From Panicum virgatum (taxonomy: Eukaryota; Streptophyta; Magnoliopsida; Poales; Poaceae): 64,000 nucleotides of DNA. Below the pieces are notes generated by a model. That model searched no databases, had not been told where the DNA came from, and worked only from the letters and a program-made list of their open reading frames with translations. The position numbers and the translations under genes were made by a program. Positions 11,632 to 22,398 of the stretch are shown piece by piece. The stretch is taken from assembly GCF_016808335.1 (NCBI RefSeq), contig NC_053149.1:30811339-30875338 (forward strand), given 5' to 3'. Within the stretch, counting starts at the first letter, position 1; each line of letters starts with the position of its first letter.

Positions 11632-13293
11632 TCAGTTCTCCTTATCGGTGTCCTGATCCTCCTCGTCCTCTTCCTCATCCTCATCATCGCTGTCCTCTTG
11701 TTCAGGCTGCTGGTATTGCTGGGGTTGATAGTACGGCTGGGACGGTTGATGGTCTAGCCCCATGTGGAGGAAGATGTTGGAGATGTCGTACTGCATTGCT
11801 GAAGTCGGCCCCCAGTTCGGCTGAGTCAATTGGGTGTTGTGTGCAATGGTGTCCTGCATCTGCTGCTGTGTGCTGAGTGTGGTGATCTAGTTCGAGAGGT
11901 CGGAGATGCTTCGCATAATTGGGTCTTCATAGCTGAAGCGTGCTGATGCCGAAGGACCCACCTGTGGACCATAAGATGGATGCATACCTGCGGGGTAGTA
12001 CGGTCCCTGATCACCGGTGTACCCACTACTGCCAGCCTGGAACATGTTTGGGTCGCCATGGGCATAGTACCCATAGGCTTCATTGAAGCTCATGTTCTGG
12101 GTGGATGGTCCGTGCTGCGTAGTAGTGGAAACCGGGGGCACTTGGCGTGATGAACCTGCTCTGGCTTGTTGGTCCAGCCGGGTTCTACTTCTTGTCTGAG
12201 GACCTGCAATACTCCGTCGTGCGGGCTCCTTCTTCTCCATCTGCAAGGTTAGGCTCTTCACCGCATAGAGAGAGAGTCTCGGGCATGGGAGCTCGATCTC
12301 TCTATCGTACTCGGGGTAACACAAAAAGATGGAATTTTCGGGCCCTTCATGCATCATGTGTCCCTGCACGAAGTGCTCGAGGCCAACCTCATACCTGAAT
12401 GCCTCGGTTTCTGGCATGAAGATGACCTCGGCATTGTCCAACACACCAACGTACCTCGCAATGTGAGTGACCAGGGAGGTCATATCGATGGGGCCTCTAA
12501 CGGAGATCATCTTCTACCAGTGGGCGAGCATGGTTATGACTGGAGAGCAGCGAATTTGCTTCGCCATGGCGTACAAGTACTGCAGCTCGGGCAAGATGCA
12601 AAGGCGAAGGTCTGCACGAGGGTGCACGACCATGGCGAGCCACTTGGCTAGGAACCTCAAAGTAGGATTATGGATGGAGACGATGCTGTTTTTGCTACTC
12701 ACAGGTTCATTTGATATTGCACTCCACCATGAATTTCGGTCGTAACGATGTTTATTAGCAAGCTCATTGGGGTCAAAGGTGCATCTTTTATGAAAACCCA
12801 ACGCGATGCTAAAGTCTTTTAAGTCAAATTGTTCATTGAAGAGACGAAAATAAACTTTAGTTTTAGCACCGGTTTCTTCAATGGCAAGGGAAATCAGAAA
12901 TTCCATGGTTAAGAGTTGCGAACCTGGTTCGACGATGTCGACAAAGTTCTCCCATCCGACAGCGGTGAAGGCGTTGTTCATGTCCTGCTTGAGTCCCATC
13001 TTCATGAGGAAGCGTGACTCGAATCGCTTGGCATGGCCAAAGTTCTGCCTCTTCAGTAGCTCCAGGGCCTCCCGTTCATAGTCGTTCTTAATGACGATTT
13101 GCTCAACCATCGTCAGGACCCTGATGCGGAGATGGTGCCTCGGGACTACTGGAGACTCCTCTTCCTCACCGGACACATTTGTATGGCGACCGGAGTCGAC
13201 CGACATATTATCCCGCAAGGAAGACAAACTCCGTGAACTTCTCGAGCTCTTCGAGAATGTCTTCTTGATCTTTTCTTTTGCTTTCTCAAACAT
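11632..13293 (-). pseudogene. ATHILA-type third ORF of N, split by two TAG codons
   Basis: One reading frame of 553 sense codons starts at 13293 and runs to the stop at 11632. It is interrupted by TAG at 12514-12516 and 11887-11889. The N-terminus is basic and Ser-rich (KKTFSKSSRSSRSLSS). The middle resembles the ATHILA ORF-1 family (Pfam PF03078), with IALGFHKRCTF, NPTLRFLAKWLA and the LPELQYLYAMAKQ block. The C-terminus is Gln-rich and ends in a strongly acidic tail. In Athila elements this ORF sits after pol in the envelope-like position, and its role is not settled. Here it is the only gene left after gag-pro. Confidence 0.7.
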
Positions 13294-14077
13294 GGTTCCT
13301 GCAAAATGTTAGCACACAATACCCGAAGGATATGACAATTAATAGAGAGGTTAGTCGTTCTTGCGGGGCGTTAAACCACCACAACCGTTTGTCATTCAGC
13401 GTGCCATAACTTTATTCAAGGAAAATATTTTTTTTTGGGATTTTCAGATTTAAAGAACTTCACTAAATGCTAAAGGGTTTATTTTTGGTTGAGCTAGCAC
13501 TTGAGTTCTTTACTTAATCAACTCAAAAGAGCTCAATTAAGCAAAGGAACTCAGGAAGGGAGAGGAGATGGACAAGCTCGGGCTGGAACACGCAAACCTG
13601 AGCTTCTGATGCACTGAGGATCATCACCATCATCGGGTTTTATAGCGTCGTGCAGAGGCCAGGCCGGCCGACCTAGGCTAGGCCGGCTGGCCTCCAACGG
13701 AGGCGAGCGTGCTACGGCTGGGGTCTAGAGCGTAGTTCTGCTGTTGTTGGTGCTCCCTGTCGACGGTGAGGGGACGTGAATGGCGCAGGGAGGCCGGCCG
13801 GCCTGTATGGGGCCGAACGGCCTGACCTTGGCACGTTCAGTGCTCGTCCTTTTTCCTTTGCTCCATGTGCACGCAATACTCCTTATCCCTTGCTGTTCTA
13901 TGCCAAACCAAAAGAGTGTAGGGCCGGCCGGCCTAACAAATGGCCAAATTTTTTTGATTTTTTTTTTGTAAAGTTCTTTTGAATGTAGTGTTTCAAAATT
14001 CAAACATGCTTTGGTTTAAAATCAAACATGCTTATGCAGAGATGAAGTAAAATTTATGTAAGAATAAATAAACTATC
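13294..14077 (-). other. non-coding gap of N where pol is missing
   Basis: This stretch lies between protease and the third ORF. It has no RT or integrase motifs in any frame. It contains several GGCCGGCCGGCC-type clusters (13655-13700, 13790-13805, 13920-13935) and T-rich runs. Most likely it is the deletion junction of an ancestral autonomous element, or sequence acquired in its place. Confidence 0.6.
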
Positions 14078-16663
14078 CTATATGCAATGCGATGATGGAT
14101 ACGTACCATGAACCTCATGGCACGGGCACGGGTTTTGAGTCCAGAGCTGGACTCTCCTTCCCTTTGGTTCGTTTGTCGTCGCTGGGTGGAATTTCCGACG
14201 ACGACCCTTTCTTCCGCCACACCTTCTTGGGTGTGGTTTTGATTCGACCTCTTTCTTCTCCGATTCCAGAAATTTCTTACGTTGGATTCTTCGTCTCACA
14301 TTTCTGTAGTTCTGAAGCTTGATTTGCTTCGCCTCCTCTTGAATCCGTAGAATTTCTACGTACTCAATGAGGGCTTCAATAGGTGGGATGAATGGCTTCT
14401 CCGACTCTTTCTCGGACTTCTTTTTCCGGTTGATTGCCTTGACTTGAGAACATTGTTCGACCTTCGGTTTGAAGGCGAACGTCTCCTTCTGACCATTGAT
14501 GTTGAGCTGAATTTCTCCAGCTCCCACATCAATACTTGCGTTTGCCGTACTCAAGAATGGTCTCCCAAGGATGAGAGGTGTCTTGGTGTCAACTTCCATG
14601 TCGAGGACGACGAAGTCTACGGGGATGAGGAAATTCTGGATTTTCACCAGAATGTTTTCCGCTACTCCCGCGGGGTAGCGAACTGATTGGTCCGCTAGCT
14701 GCAAACACATGGCAGTAGGGGCAAGCACATGATGATTAAGGCGGTCATAGACTACCTTGGGCATGATGCTGACGCTTGCTCCCAAGTCGCATAAAGCGTT
14801 TGAGAAATGTTGAGTCCCGATAGAGCATGTGATGGTTGGGCAGCCTGGGTCCTTCTTTTTCACCAGGAGAGGATTGAGTATAGTAGTGCTACACTCTTCT
14901 GTTAACTGCACGACCTTGGTGGTGGGTAGCGCTCTCTTGTTTCCAAGAATATCTTTGATATATATGGCATACGTAGGCACCTGCATAGCATCAAGAAGCG
15001 GTATGTTGACATAGAGCTTCTTTATTACCTCAATGAACTTGCTGAATTGTTCGTCGGCCACCGGCTTCCTTATCCGTTCCGGAAACGGTAAGGCAGTTGT
15101 GTCGTGGTAGTCCCATGAAGTTCTAGGGGGTTCCACGAGGTCTTCCTGGGCTGCAATAGTGTTGGAGTCGACAGCCTCCTCCTGCTCTTCTTCTTCAGCT
15201 TTGGTATCGCTGGCGAATACGGCTTTCCGCCGGGTTCCTGCATCCTGTGGGAGGGGTGGCTCCCGTGTGGACTTAACGCCACGCGTAGTCACCACATTAA
15301 CGTTTTCTTTCGAGGGAACTTCCGGTTACCCGGGCAGTTTCCCTGTGTTAGCATTAGGACAGGATGAGGCTAGTTGAGCTACCTGGGTTTCTATCATTTT
15401 ATTGAAGCTCAACTGGTTTTTAATAACAGAGCTAAAGCCCTCTAGTTGTGAGGCCAAGGATTCCAAGACTTTGTCATTAGCAAGAAACTTCTTGCTGATG
15501 TTGTCATTTATTTGCTTCTGGCCATAAACTAGGTCTTTTAAAGAAGGCTGAAAATTGTTATTAAAGTTCATACCTTGCTGATTTCCGAAGGGGAGGTTGG
15601 GCTTTGAGTTCCAACCTTGCTGAGAACGGAATCCCGAGTTGGGATTATTGTTGTTGGTGTCAACGAAGTTCGCGTCCTCTTGAGTAAGGGGGCATGATGT
15701 GCCCGAGTGCCCAGTCTCGCCACATGTTTCACATGTCATCCGAGACTCCGAGACCTGGTTAGCCTCCATGTGCAGAGACTCCAGTTTCTTCATGAGAAGA
15801 TCCATCTTGGCAGCCAGCATATCGACGCTGTCGATCTGATGCACGCCCCTCGGACGGGCTGGCTGCTTGTCACCTCTCCAACTCTGATTGGAGGCTATCT
15901 TGTCAATAAGCATCTTCGCTCCTGTAACATCGAGAGAGAGGAAGGAACCACCCACTGCTGCATCTACGTGGTCCTTGGCTTGCTGATTCAGGCCATGGAA
16001 GAAGTTCTGGATAATCAGCCACTCCTCCATGCCGTGGTGTGGGCATGCCTGAATGTATTCCTGCAGATGCTCCCAGGCCTCTAGGATGGTCTCATCCGGT
16101 AGTTGCTGAATACTGGAGATTCTATTTCGGAGGGCGTTGGTCTTGCCCACCGGGAAGTACTTGGCTAGGAATGCATTTGAACAAGCTTCCCATGTGCTGA
16201 AAGCCTCTTTGTTGGAGTAAAACCACGTCTTGGCCTTCCCGAGCAGTGAGAACAGGAATAACCGAAGGCGGACGATATCCATCATAGTACCTTTGGGGTT
16301 GATGGTGTTACTCACCTCCAGAAAATTCTGGAGATGGACATTGGCATCCTCGGATGCCTTTCCACAAAATGGACTAGCTTGAACCATGTTCACAAGTCCA
16401 GTCTTCAGCTCAAAGCCGTCATTGCCGGCTTGGTCTTGGTTTAGTCCAGAGGGAATGTGGCTATTGGACGGGGCCAAGAACTGACGAAGTGACTTCTGGG
16501 CCATGGATGATGCGACTGAAGTGGATGGTAAACTAATGGGCAAGGTAAGTCTTTTCTGAGGTGGGACAGCGCGGCGTCTCACGATTCTCCCAATTCTTTT
16601 TGGGTTCGGATTGAAGTTACTTGGTAAGTTGAAACCGGTCATGCACTGGTCTGCAACAATCAA
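14078..16663 (-). pseudogene. gag-protease polyprotein of N, one TAA stop
   Basis: Gag occupies 16663-15326 (445 residues). It has the retrotransposon gag core (KAKTWFYSNKEAFSTW, then FLAKYFPVGKTNALR and FFHGLNQQAK) and a CCHC zinc knuckle CETCGETGHSGTSC. A TAA at 15326-15328 interrupts, and the same frame continues from 15325. The protease domain carries DLGASVSIMP, a D-x-G variant of the aspartic protease active site, followed by ILGRPFLSTA. After a basic tail the frame ends at 14078 without entering RT. The stop separates gag from protease, as a read-through site would, but may simply be a decay mutation. Confidence 0.8.
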
Positions 16664-16758
16664 GAAGATAGAGAGAGCAAGGGTAAGCCCGCTAAGATTA
16701 GTGGTGACAAACTAGTAAAGTCTATCAAACTATTTACGATATCTTTAGCCAATTGCTT

Positions 16759-16775
16759 CCCCGGCAACGGTGCCA
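16759..16775 (-). promoter_or_regulatory. primer binding site of N, tRNA-Asp type
   Basis: On the minus strand TGGCACCGTTGCCGGGG, one mismatch from the tRNA-Asp complement, 8 bp inside the 5' LTR (which ends at 16784). This fixes the element's orientation. Confidence 0.85.
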
Positions 16776-16783
16776 AAAATGCT

Positions 16784-18409
16784 TGTTGGCGTTTCATATG
16801 CCCCAATAGAATATCAATTCCGCAAGCGCACAGAATCACCACTGTAGCACTTCACCATGGAGTATTCCAGGGTATCGTATTTTTCCTCAGGGAAGCACTA
16901 TGGTAAAGAGTATCATAAATCGAATGATAACTATACTAGTTTTATCAACCGACTAATTTAGACGGGGGTAAGCCAGATACAAGGATAAGATAAATGGCCA
17001 GTCTATGACCGAGTGACACACCGAGACCCAATTCCTTAGAGAGGTAACAGTTGGGAGGACAATGAGCGAGATAAGACACCTGATACACTTCTGAACTATC
17101 GAGCTAGCCTCTCTAGATCAAACTAACTATCTAACTAATCCTCGGGAAAGAAGAGCTTACTTCGGCGGCCTCAGGGAATGACTCAGAATGGGATGAGAAG
17201 GGAGTCCAACGGCAGTCGGCACTACTGCTATGAAAACACCCGAGCATGGTGGACTACAAGGGATGGACAGGGTTGTCACCATCTGCCGCCTACCACAACG
17301 GTACTGTGGGGTGGAACACACTTTCTAGCTAACACTAAGCTCAGACACCACGTCTGCACTCGGTGTTAGTATTTCTCTCGAGGCCTTCGAGAGAAATCCC
17401 CCTCAACCTAGAACACTAACTTGAGATACTCTAGTCTGGGCGAGAAAATTCGTAAGATAAATTCCCAAATATCAGAGACATAACTTAGCCTAAACTAAAG
17501 GATAAAACTTCCGCGCTCAAGCTGAACACTCATTCTCGAGAAGATAAAAGAGAGCGGAAAGTAAAGCTGACTCAGAAAAGTATTGAAGATAACTTATATT
17601 GATAACTTCGAAAGAAAGATACAAGAGCTTTAGCAGACTTCCGAGAACTCCGAAATCCCGAGCAAGCTCGACTCAACTCTAACTCCCAAACTACTAACCC
17701 TTCCAAGATCGGTTCTGAGCAGGTGAAGCACATGGCGTTGGTTGGAGGCAGTTGTGACAGTTGTGCTTAACCTTCACGCGTAGCCAGAGCCTGAGTGGCT
17801 GCAGAGTGGGGCCAGCCGGCCTCTACTAGGCTGACCGGCCTAGGATTTTGGCCATCTGGCCACCACCTTTGCTTGGACGTCCCTGATTGCCTCCTGGAGT
17901 CAGTGTAGCTTGCGTTGCCCAAAAGCAGACAAGCCCAGGCCGACCGGCCTAGGGGAGGCCGGCCGGCCTCCCTCTGGCTCCTCTCGGCCCTCTGTTGCAC
18001 CGATGTTGCTAGTGGACGCTTGTGATCTTGCAGGGAGGTGGATTGCTGACTTGGACAGGTCTTTGCACTGAATGGTGGGGCCTTTGATCCTTGTGCAAGC
18101 CTTTCGGTCCATTCGATCAAACCGACGTCCAATACTTGGCACGGATACACTTGAGTTCATGACAATGCCCCTGGATCGAAGATGTGGCATGGTTTGTAGG
18201 GGTGCCAGGCCGGCCGGCCTATGATAGGCCGGTCGGCCTGGGTTTTGGCCCAAATTCGTCCCTTTTTGTCATGTATTCTCCTGAAATCAGAACTTATCAA
18301 AAACTCATGGAACTTATTAGAATTAAACAAAATATGAATGGAACATAGTGTAAAGCTCGTTTATTACCGAGAAGTTGACGGCCAGAACGTGAAATAATGG
18401 CCATCAACA
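16784..18409 (-). repeat. 5' LTR of N, core promoter deleted
   Basis: 1626 bp. It aligns to 8626-10242, but about 80 bp present at 9540-9620 in the partner are missing at about 17697, including the TATA box. It carries extra GGCCGG-rich sequence near 17825-17890 and 18205-18235. This is the LTR from which full-length transcription should start. Confidence 0.9.
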
Positions 18410-18825
18410 GTAATCAATAGTGTAGACGTGGTGTCTAGGCTAGGGGTTATCCTTCGTTTGCCTTATATCCCACGGTTTAGTAGAGGTAGGTCATAGGTGG
18501 TGACAGCCCTATTGGTCCTTCATAATCCTCCATGTTCGGATATAGCATAGAGCTGTTGGCCGGAGTCGACTGGCAGACCAGTTGTAAGCCGGTGCCCGAA
18601 GCGAGTATTGTGCCTGAGAGATCGACCTTTAACTCGGCAGTAGCACTATCTTAGGAACCCTCTCTACCCTTCTACCTATCTTGGTGTGTCCTTGGACCGA
18701 TTAGAATAGAAGAGAGTGCACACACGTTCCCTGTGGATTCGATAACCCTTGGAATACTCTGAGGTGAAAGCTACAACGATATCCGTGCGCTTGCGGATTT
18801 ATTCGTGACGCTTAAATATCTAACA
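18410..18825 (+). repeat. 3' LTR of G, right piece
   Basis: Begins with the GTAAT duplication created by N and ends ...TCTAACA, matching the 5' LTR of G at 2936-3351. The next base, 18826, belongs to element T. Confidence 0.85.
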
Positions 18826-19710
18826 CATGGCAATGTCACACTGGCGAGAGACTCCACGACATGGAGCAGAGGCAGCTGCAGCCCCAAGAGGAGTCGAGGG
18901 CCTACTGCCGTTGGACGGGTTTCAACCCCGACCAACAGTACTGAGCATGAAGTTATAGCTTGGGGGAGGACCCCCACAAGAGGTAACTTGTATCATGGAT
19001 CTTTACTGCTTTCCAAATCTTGCATGAAACCCATAAAAATTTGCAAAACCTAGAAAATCCATAAAAATGTGCATAACTAAAAACAAATAAAAAATTGCAG
19101 AACTTAGAAAACACCAAAAATATTTCCCTACTTTAATATGTGTAGTAAGCATGGTGTGAGTTTTCCTTGTTGATGATGAATAGTTGGTCTGTTTATTTCC
19201 TTCATATGCTTAGTTACAACTTTATGCTCTACCTAGTTTTGAGTTCGTTGGCTAAAGTTCAAACCTTAAACTTAAAACTTGTGGGTAGCAAAAGCATGAT
19301 CCAAATCTAAGTTGTTGTGAGCTATGATATGGTTAAGTAGAGTTTCTATGATCTTCTCTTATGTGATGCTTGATATCCGGAGTATTTAATTTTCAAAAAT
19401 ACAAAAATAAAATAAAATTCCTCGATGATATGAAATTCCTATCCAAAGCCATATGTTGTTTTCATTGCAAAATCTTCCACATATGCAACTTGCTATCTTA
19501 TTGAGCTTTGTCAAATTGTTGTGACCCTTATTGCGATTCATTTCATACTCTCATGATCAAGATCACGTACATGTTTCACCACATACTATGTTTCTACACT
19601 AGAAGTAAGCAAACATCCATCCATCCACAAAATAAAACTCCATGTTGTAGTATGACACCTCTCTCACCAAAAGGTTAAATCAAGGATATGGGGCTATGCA
19701 AAAAGAAATA

Positions 19711-19824
19711 AAAAGATGCATACCCAAAGAAGGTATGCCACATGCTTCGGCATGTCAAAAAAAAAGAGAAAAAGAAAATAAAAGATGCATACCCAAAGAA
19801 GGTATGCCACATGCTTAGGCATGT
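19711..19824 (+). repeat. duplicated double stem-loop in A-rich tract (element T)
   Basis: Two copies of a 45-bp unit at 19711 and 19780, period 69. Each unit holds two adjacent hairpins: GCATACC with GGTATGC, and ACATGC with GCATGT. The loop of the second hairpin is TTCG in copy 1 (a stable C(UUCG)G tetraloop in RNA) and TTAG in copy 2. Poly-A-rich spacers surround both. Confidence 0.85.
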
Positions 19825-19940
19825 AAAAAAAAGCCCCTTATCCAAAAAGAAAGAAAAAAAGAGATGGTTCATACAAAGGAGTTCAACATTGTAGCAACTC
19901 CTCATCAACAACATGAGCCAAGTTTTGCTCGAGACGAGCA

Positions 19941-19960
19941 AAAGGCTAGCTTGGGGATGT
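19941..19960 (+). promoter_or_regulatory. polypurine tract of T
   Basis: AAAGGCTAGCTTGGGGATGT just upstream of the LTR start TGTTGATGG at 19961. Confidence 0.6.
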
Positions 19961-21376
19961 TGTTGATGGTCCTTAAGTGCAAAATATGACCGTCAACTAT
20001 ACTCACAAAAGACGGAAAACCATGCCTCTTACTCACGTATTTGTATCACTAACCTAGCTCCAAAGTTGTTTTGGAGAATTTATCTTTTCAGGAGCACAAG
20101 TCCGGAATAAGAAGAAAACATGAAGAATACGAAGAAGAAGTCGCAGAAGATTACGTCCTGCGTAACACAACCAAAAGAGGCCCACTTGATAGACCAAACC
20201 CATCAACCAGACCTCGGCACCGACAACCTGACACAAGGACCCATCAAGCAGTGACCCAGAGGAAGGCGGTGGCTAGAGGCGCCAAGGTGGGGCTGGCCGA
20301 ACCATAGGTTCGTCCAAACCTGGACAAGCACCTGTCCAGTGCATTTTGATGGGAAGCTCAATATTATCCTTCTGAAGTCGGTTTGGCACATTTCCATATG
20401 AGGGGATGGCGGGAACCGACCTCTCCAAGCTATAAAAGGGGCCTCTCCTCTCCCACTCAACACACTCCACTTGGAAGCCTCTCTCTCTCACACTCTCATG
20501 TGACTTGTACTCCTTAGGGTAGTGGAGCTAGGCTAGTACTTCATTTCCTTAGCGAATCCAATCATCTTGGGGTCGGTGAGCAATCCTCGACCTTCGGTAT
20601 GGCTTTGTGTTTCGACTATCGTTATGCTATTTATACAGAGTTCGTTCATGGTTATCATGCTATGTTATTAGCTTGCCTAGCAATGATCTGTTCTTCATCC
20701 GGTCTTGGCCCTAGGTTTTCGTCGAGTTCTGGGTGGATCGATGCCGTGAGTTGAATAAGGTGTGAGCTATTTATGAGCCGAGGAAGACACCGGTCGAAGG
20801 GGAGGCCGAACCGCCTCGGAAATGGTCTAGGCTGGTCGGCCTCATGGGCCTAGGCCGGCCGGCCTACCCCTTTCGGGCCTGCCTCGGTCTCATCTTTCGC
20901 GTGTAGACTCCTCACATCTTCTAGAGTTTATGTCCTTCACGATTGCACCCCTTTGGACGTCGTTATCTTAGAGATATCTTCGAGGAAAGGATAGGATAGG
21001 GAATCCTTCCTTAAATCTTCATTTGCTTTGCTTAATCCCGAAGTATCTTAATCTCATCTTCGTGGGCTCGGTCCTTTGGGCTCTCTTGGAGGATGGATGT
21101 GCATGAATGGGCTTCGAATCAACATGGGCATTGGTCCTTCCTTTGGGCTTTGGCCTTCGTCTTTCTTCGTGTTGGTGCTCGATCACGGGCCTCATCATTT
21201 CATGATCCAAAATAGGCCAAAACCTGCAAAAACGAAGTTCCTCCAAAATATATGTGCAAGTGTGAAAATGACCAATAATTAGGCCGGGGTTAGGACAGTT
21301 AGTGATTTTGATATTAAATTCATGCCATTATCACGGATAAACAAGGGATAAAATGGGTACTTAAGGAGCGCCAACA
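19961..21376 (+). repeat. 3' LTR of T
   Basis: 1416 bp, TGTTGATGG to CGCCAACA. The first 37 bp can pair TTGATGGTC with GACCGTCAA. TATA box TATAAAA at 20431-20437. A cluster of GGCCGG-type motifs lies at 20820-20870. Its partner LTR is outside the window. Confidence 0.75.
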
Positions 21377-21462
21377 TGCACCTACATTCTTCAGCTCAAA
21401 AGGCATCGAAATGTAGCAGTACGACCCGTACGGAGTGATGAAGGAGGTTGCGAGCTGGTCAG
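21377..21462 (-). pseudogene. RT fragment of Tat-like element H, between two insertions
   Basis: Read on the minus strand, these 86 bases encode an RT stretch including TPYGSYCYISMPFELKNVGA, the block just after the palm aspartate region in Ty3/gypsy RTs. It continues the RT coded at 48437-48809, from which it was separated by element C. GTCAG at 21458-21462 is one copy of C's duplication. Element T abuts the other side at 21376. Confidence 0.85.
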
Positions 21463-22308
21463 GGATAGAAACCGCTGGGGTATGTTCCCGATCTTTCGAT
21501 TAGAGTGGGGGATAACTCGATTTGAGGAGGATCGATGTTGTGCTGCCCGACTACAACACCACAAGGGCCGCGCTGCGTCTTAGTGACAGTTACACCCCCT
21601 CCGATTTGTGTTGTAATCGAAGAACTCTCAAGAACAAGTAAACAAGGACTGAAATCGCAAGGGGAATAACAAGAACTCAGCCTGGATTGAACAAAAGTGG
21701 GGTTCTGAATACAAGGAGACGAGCGGCTGGATCAGCACGCGCGCTCCAGGAGAAGTAGCAAGTGCAGTTCGGGAAAACAAAACCCACCCCTCCATGGTGG
21801 CCGCTGGGGGTACAAATACTGGGAGGGGGTGACCTCCAAACCCTAGGACGTGCCCATAGTGAGCTCAACTAGATACACGGCCCATTGGGCCAAAACAGGG
21901 TATCGCAACACCATGGGCAGAACGACCTTTTATGAAGAAATGATGATTGTGCCCAACTCCTAGTAGATATCATCATGTGGCTGTATCCTTTTGAAAGTAG
22001 ACTTCATAAGCATTCCGTGAAGTACATGAACGCCCCAAACGGAGTTCGGATGAAGTCGTGGGCGATGTTACAAGTTGGTGCTGTCCTGCTGTCCGAAACC
22101 AGTCCACGCCAAGCCGCTCCCCTTCTTATCCTCTCCATCAGTCCTAAAGAAAACAAGAGTACGTGTGTTTCCATTGTCTAAATATAATGGACAAGAGGTT
22201 AAAAATGAACTTACTTGATGATTGAGTTGACGGGCATGAGCACGAGTAATAGGACCAAGCAGTGGTGGCATTGGTGTGGATGTATCATTGGTGTAGATGT
22301 CCTCATCA
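21463..22308 (-). repeat. 3' LTR of C
   Basis: Aligns to 47583-48431. On the minus strand it starts TGATGAGGAC; its end dinucleotide has decayed (CC instead of CA). The start of the LTR is coding: the pol frame continues into it. Confidence 0.88.
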
Positions 22309-22398
22309 TCCTCCCCTTCTTGCATTTGAGTCATCCTCGACTCAAGCTCATCCTCCTCTCCCAAGTATGGTGTCAAATCTACAATTTTAAATGTGGGA
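22068..22398 (-). pseudogene. integrase C-terminal segment of C, separated by element B
   Basis: On the minus strand the frame continues the integrase coded at 42002-42422. It shows TFKIVDLTPYLGEEDELESR, then an acidic QEGEDDEDI block, then GPITRAHARQLNHQVSSFL, the type of basic motif found at the end of CRM-like polyproteins. From 22308 down to 22068 the coding lies within the 3' LTR. Element B entered after the VSP codons, duplicating TGGGA (22394-22398 and 42002-42006). Confidence 0.8.

Larger units (their letters stand above)
8626..18409 (-). mobile_element. N: non-autonomous Athila-like LTR retrotransposon lacking RT and integrase
   Basis: A structurally complete element on the minus strand: LTRs 8626-10242 and 16784-18409, flanked by a perfect 5-bp duplication GTAAT (8621-8625 and 18410-18414). 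Order on its coding strand: tRNA-Asp primer site (16759-16775), gag-pro (16663-14078), a non-coding gap, an ATHILA-type ORF (13293-11632), polypurine tract (10258-10243), 3' LTR. The RT, RNase H and integrase that should lie between protease and the third ORF are absent. Gag-pro has one stop and the third ORF has two. It sits in the 3' LTR of G and is therefore younger than G. Confidence 0.93.
2652..18825 (+). mobile_element. G: non-autonomous Athila-like LTR retrotransposon (gag-pro only), interrupted by N
   Basis: Layout: 5' LTR remnant 2652-3351, tRNA-Asp-type primer site 3359, gag-pro frame 3532-4920, an unknown ORF 5039-5410, a long non-coding stretch, polypurine tract 7731-7744, then a 3' LTR in two pieces (7745-8625 and 18410-18825) split by element N. 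The 5' LTR remnant is exactly 700 bp, equal to the matching part of the 3' LTR (8337-8625 plus 18415-18825). No RT, RNase H or integrase coding exists between 3352 and 7744. The two LTRs differ at several percent of positions in the first 140 bases compared, so the copy is not recent. It lies inside element T. Confidence 0.85.
18826..21376 (+). mobile_element. T: Athila/Tat-like LTR retrotransposon, 3' part only
   Basis: After the end of G the sequence is the 3' untranslated region of another gypsy element, with a TTGGGGGAGG purine tract near 18960, an A-rich hairpin duplication, a polypurine tract at 19941-19960 and a 3' LTR (19961-21376). No coding is left here. The body of T lies left of the window because G and S4 are inserted in it. 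T itself entered the RT gene of H: the sequence right after its LTR, from 21377, is H coding sequence. Confidence 0.75.
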
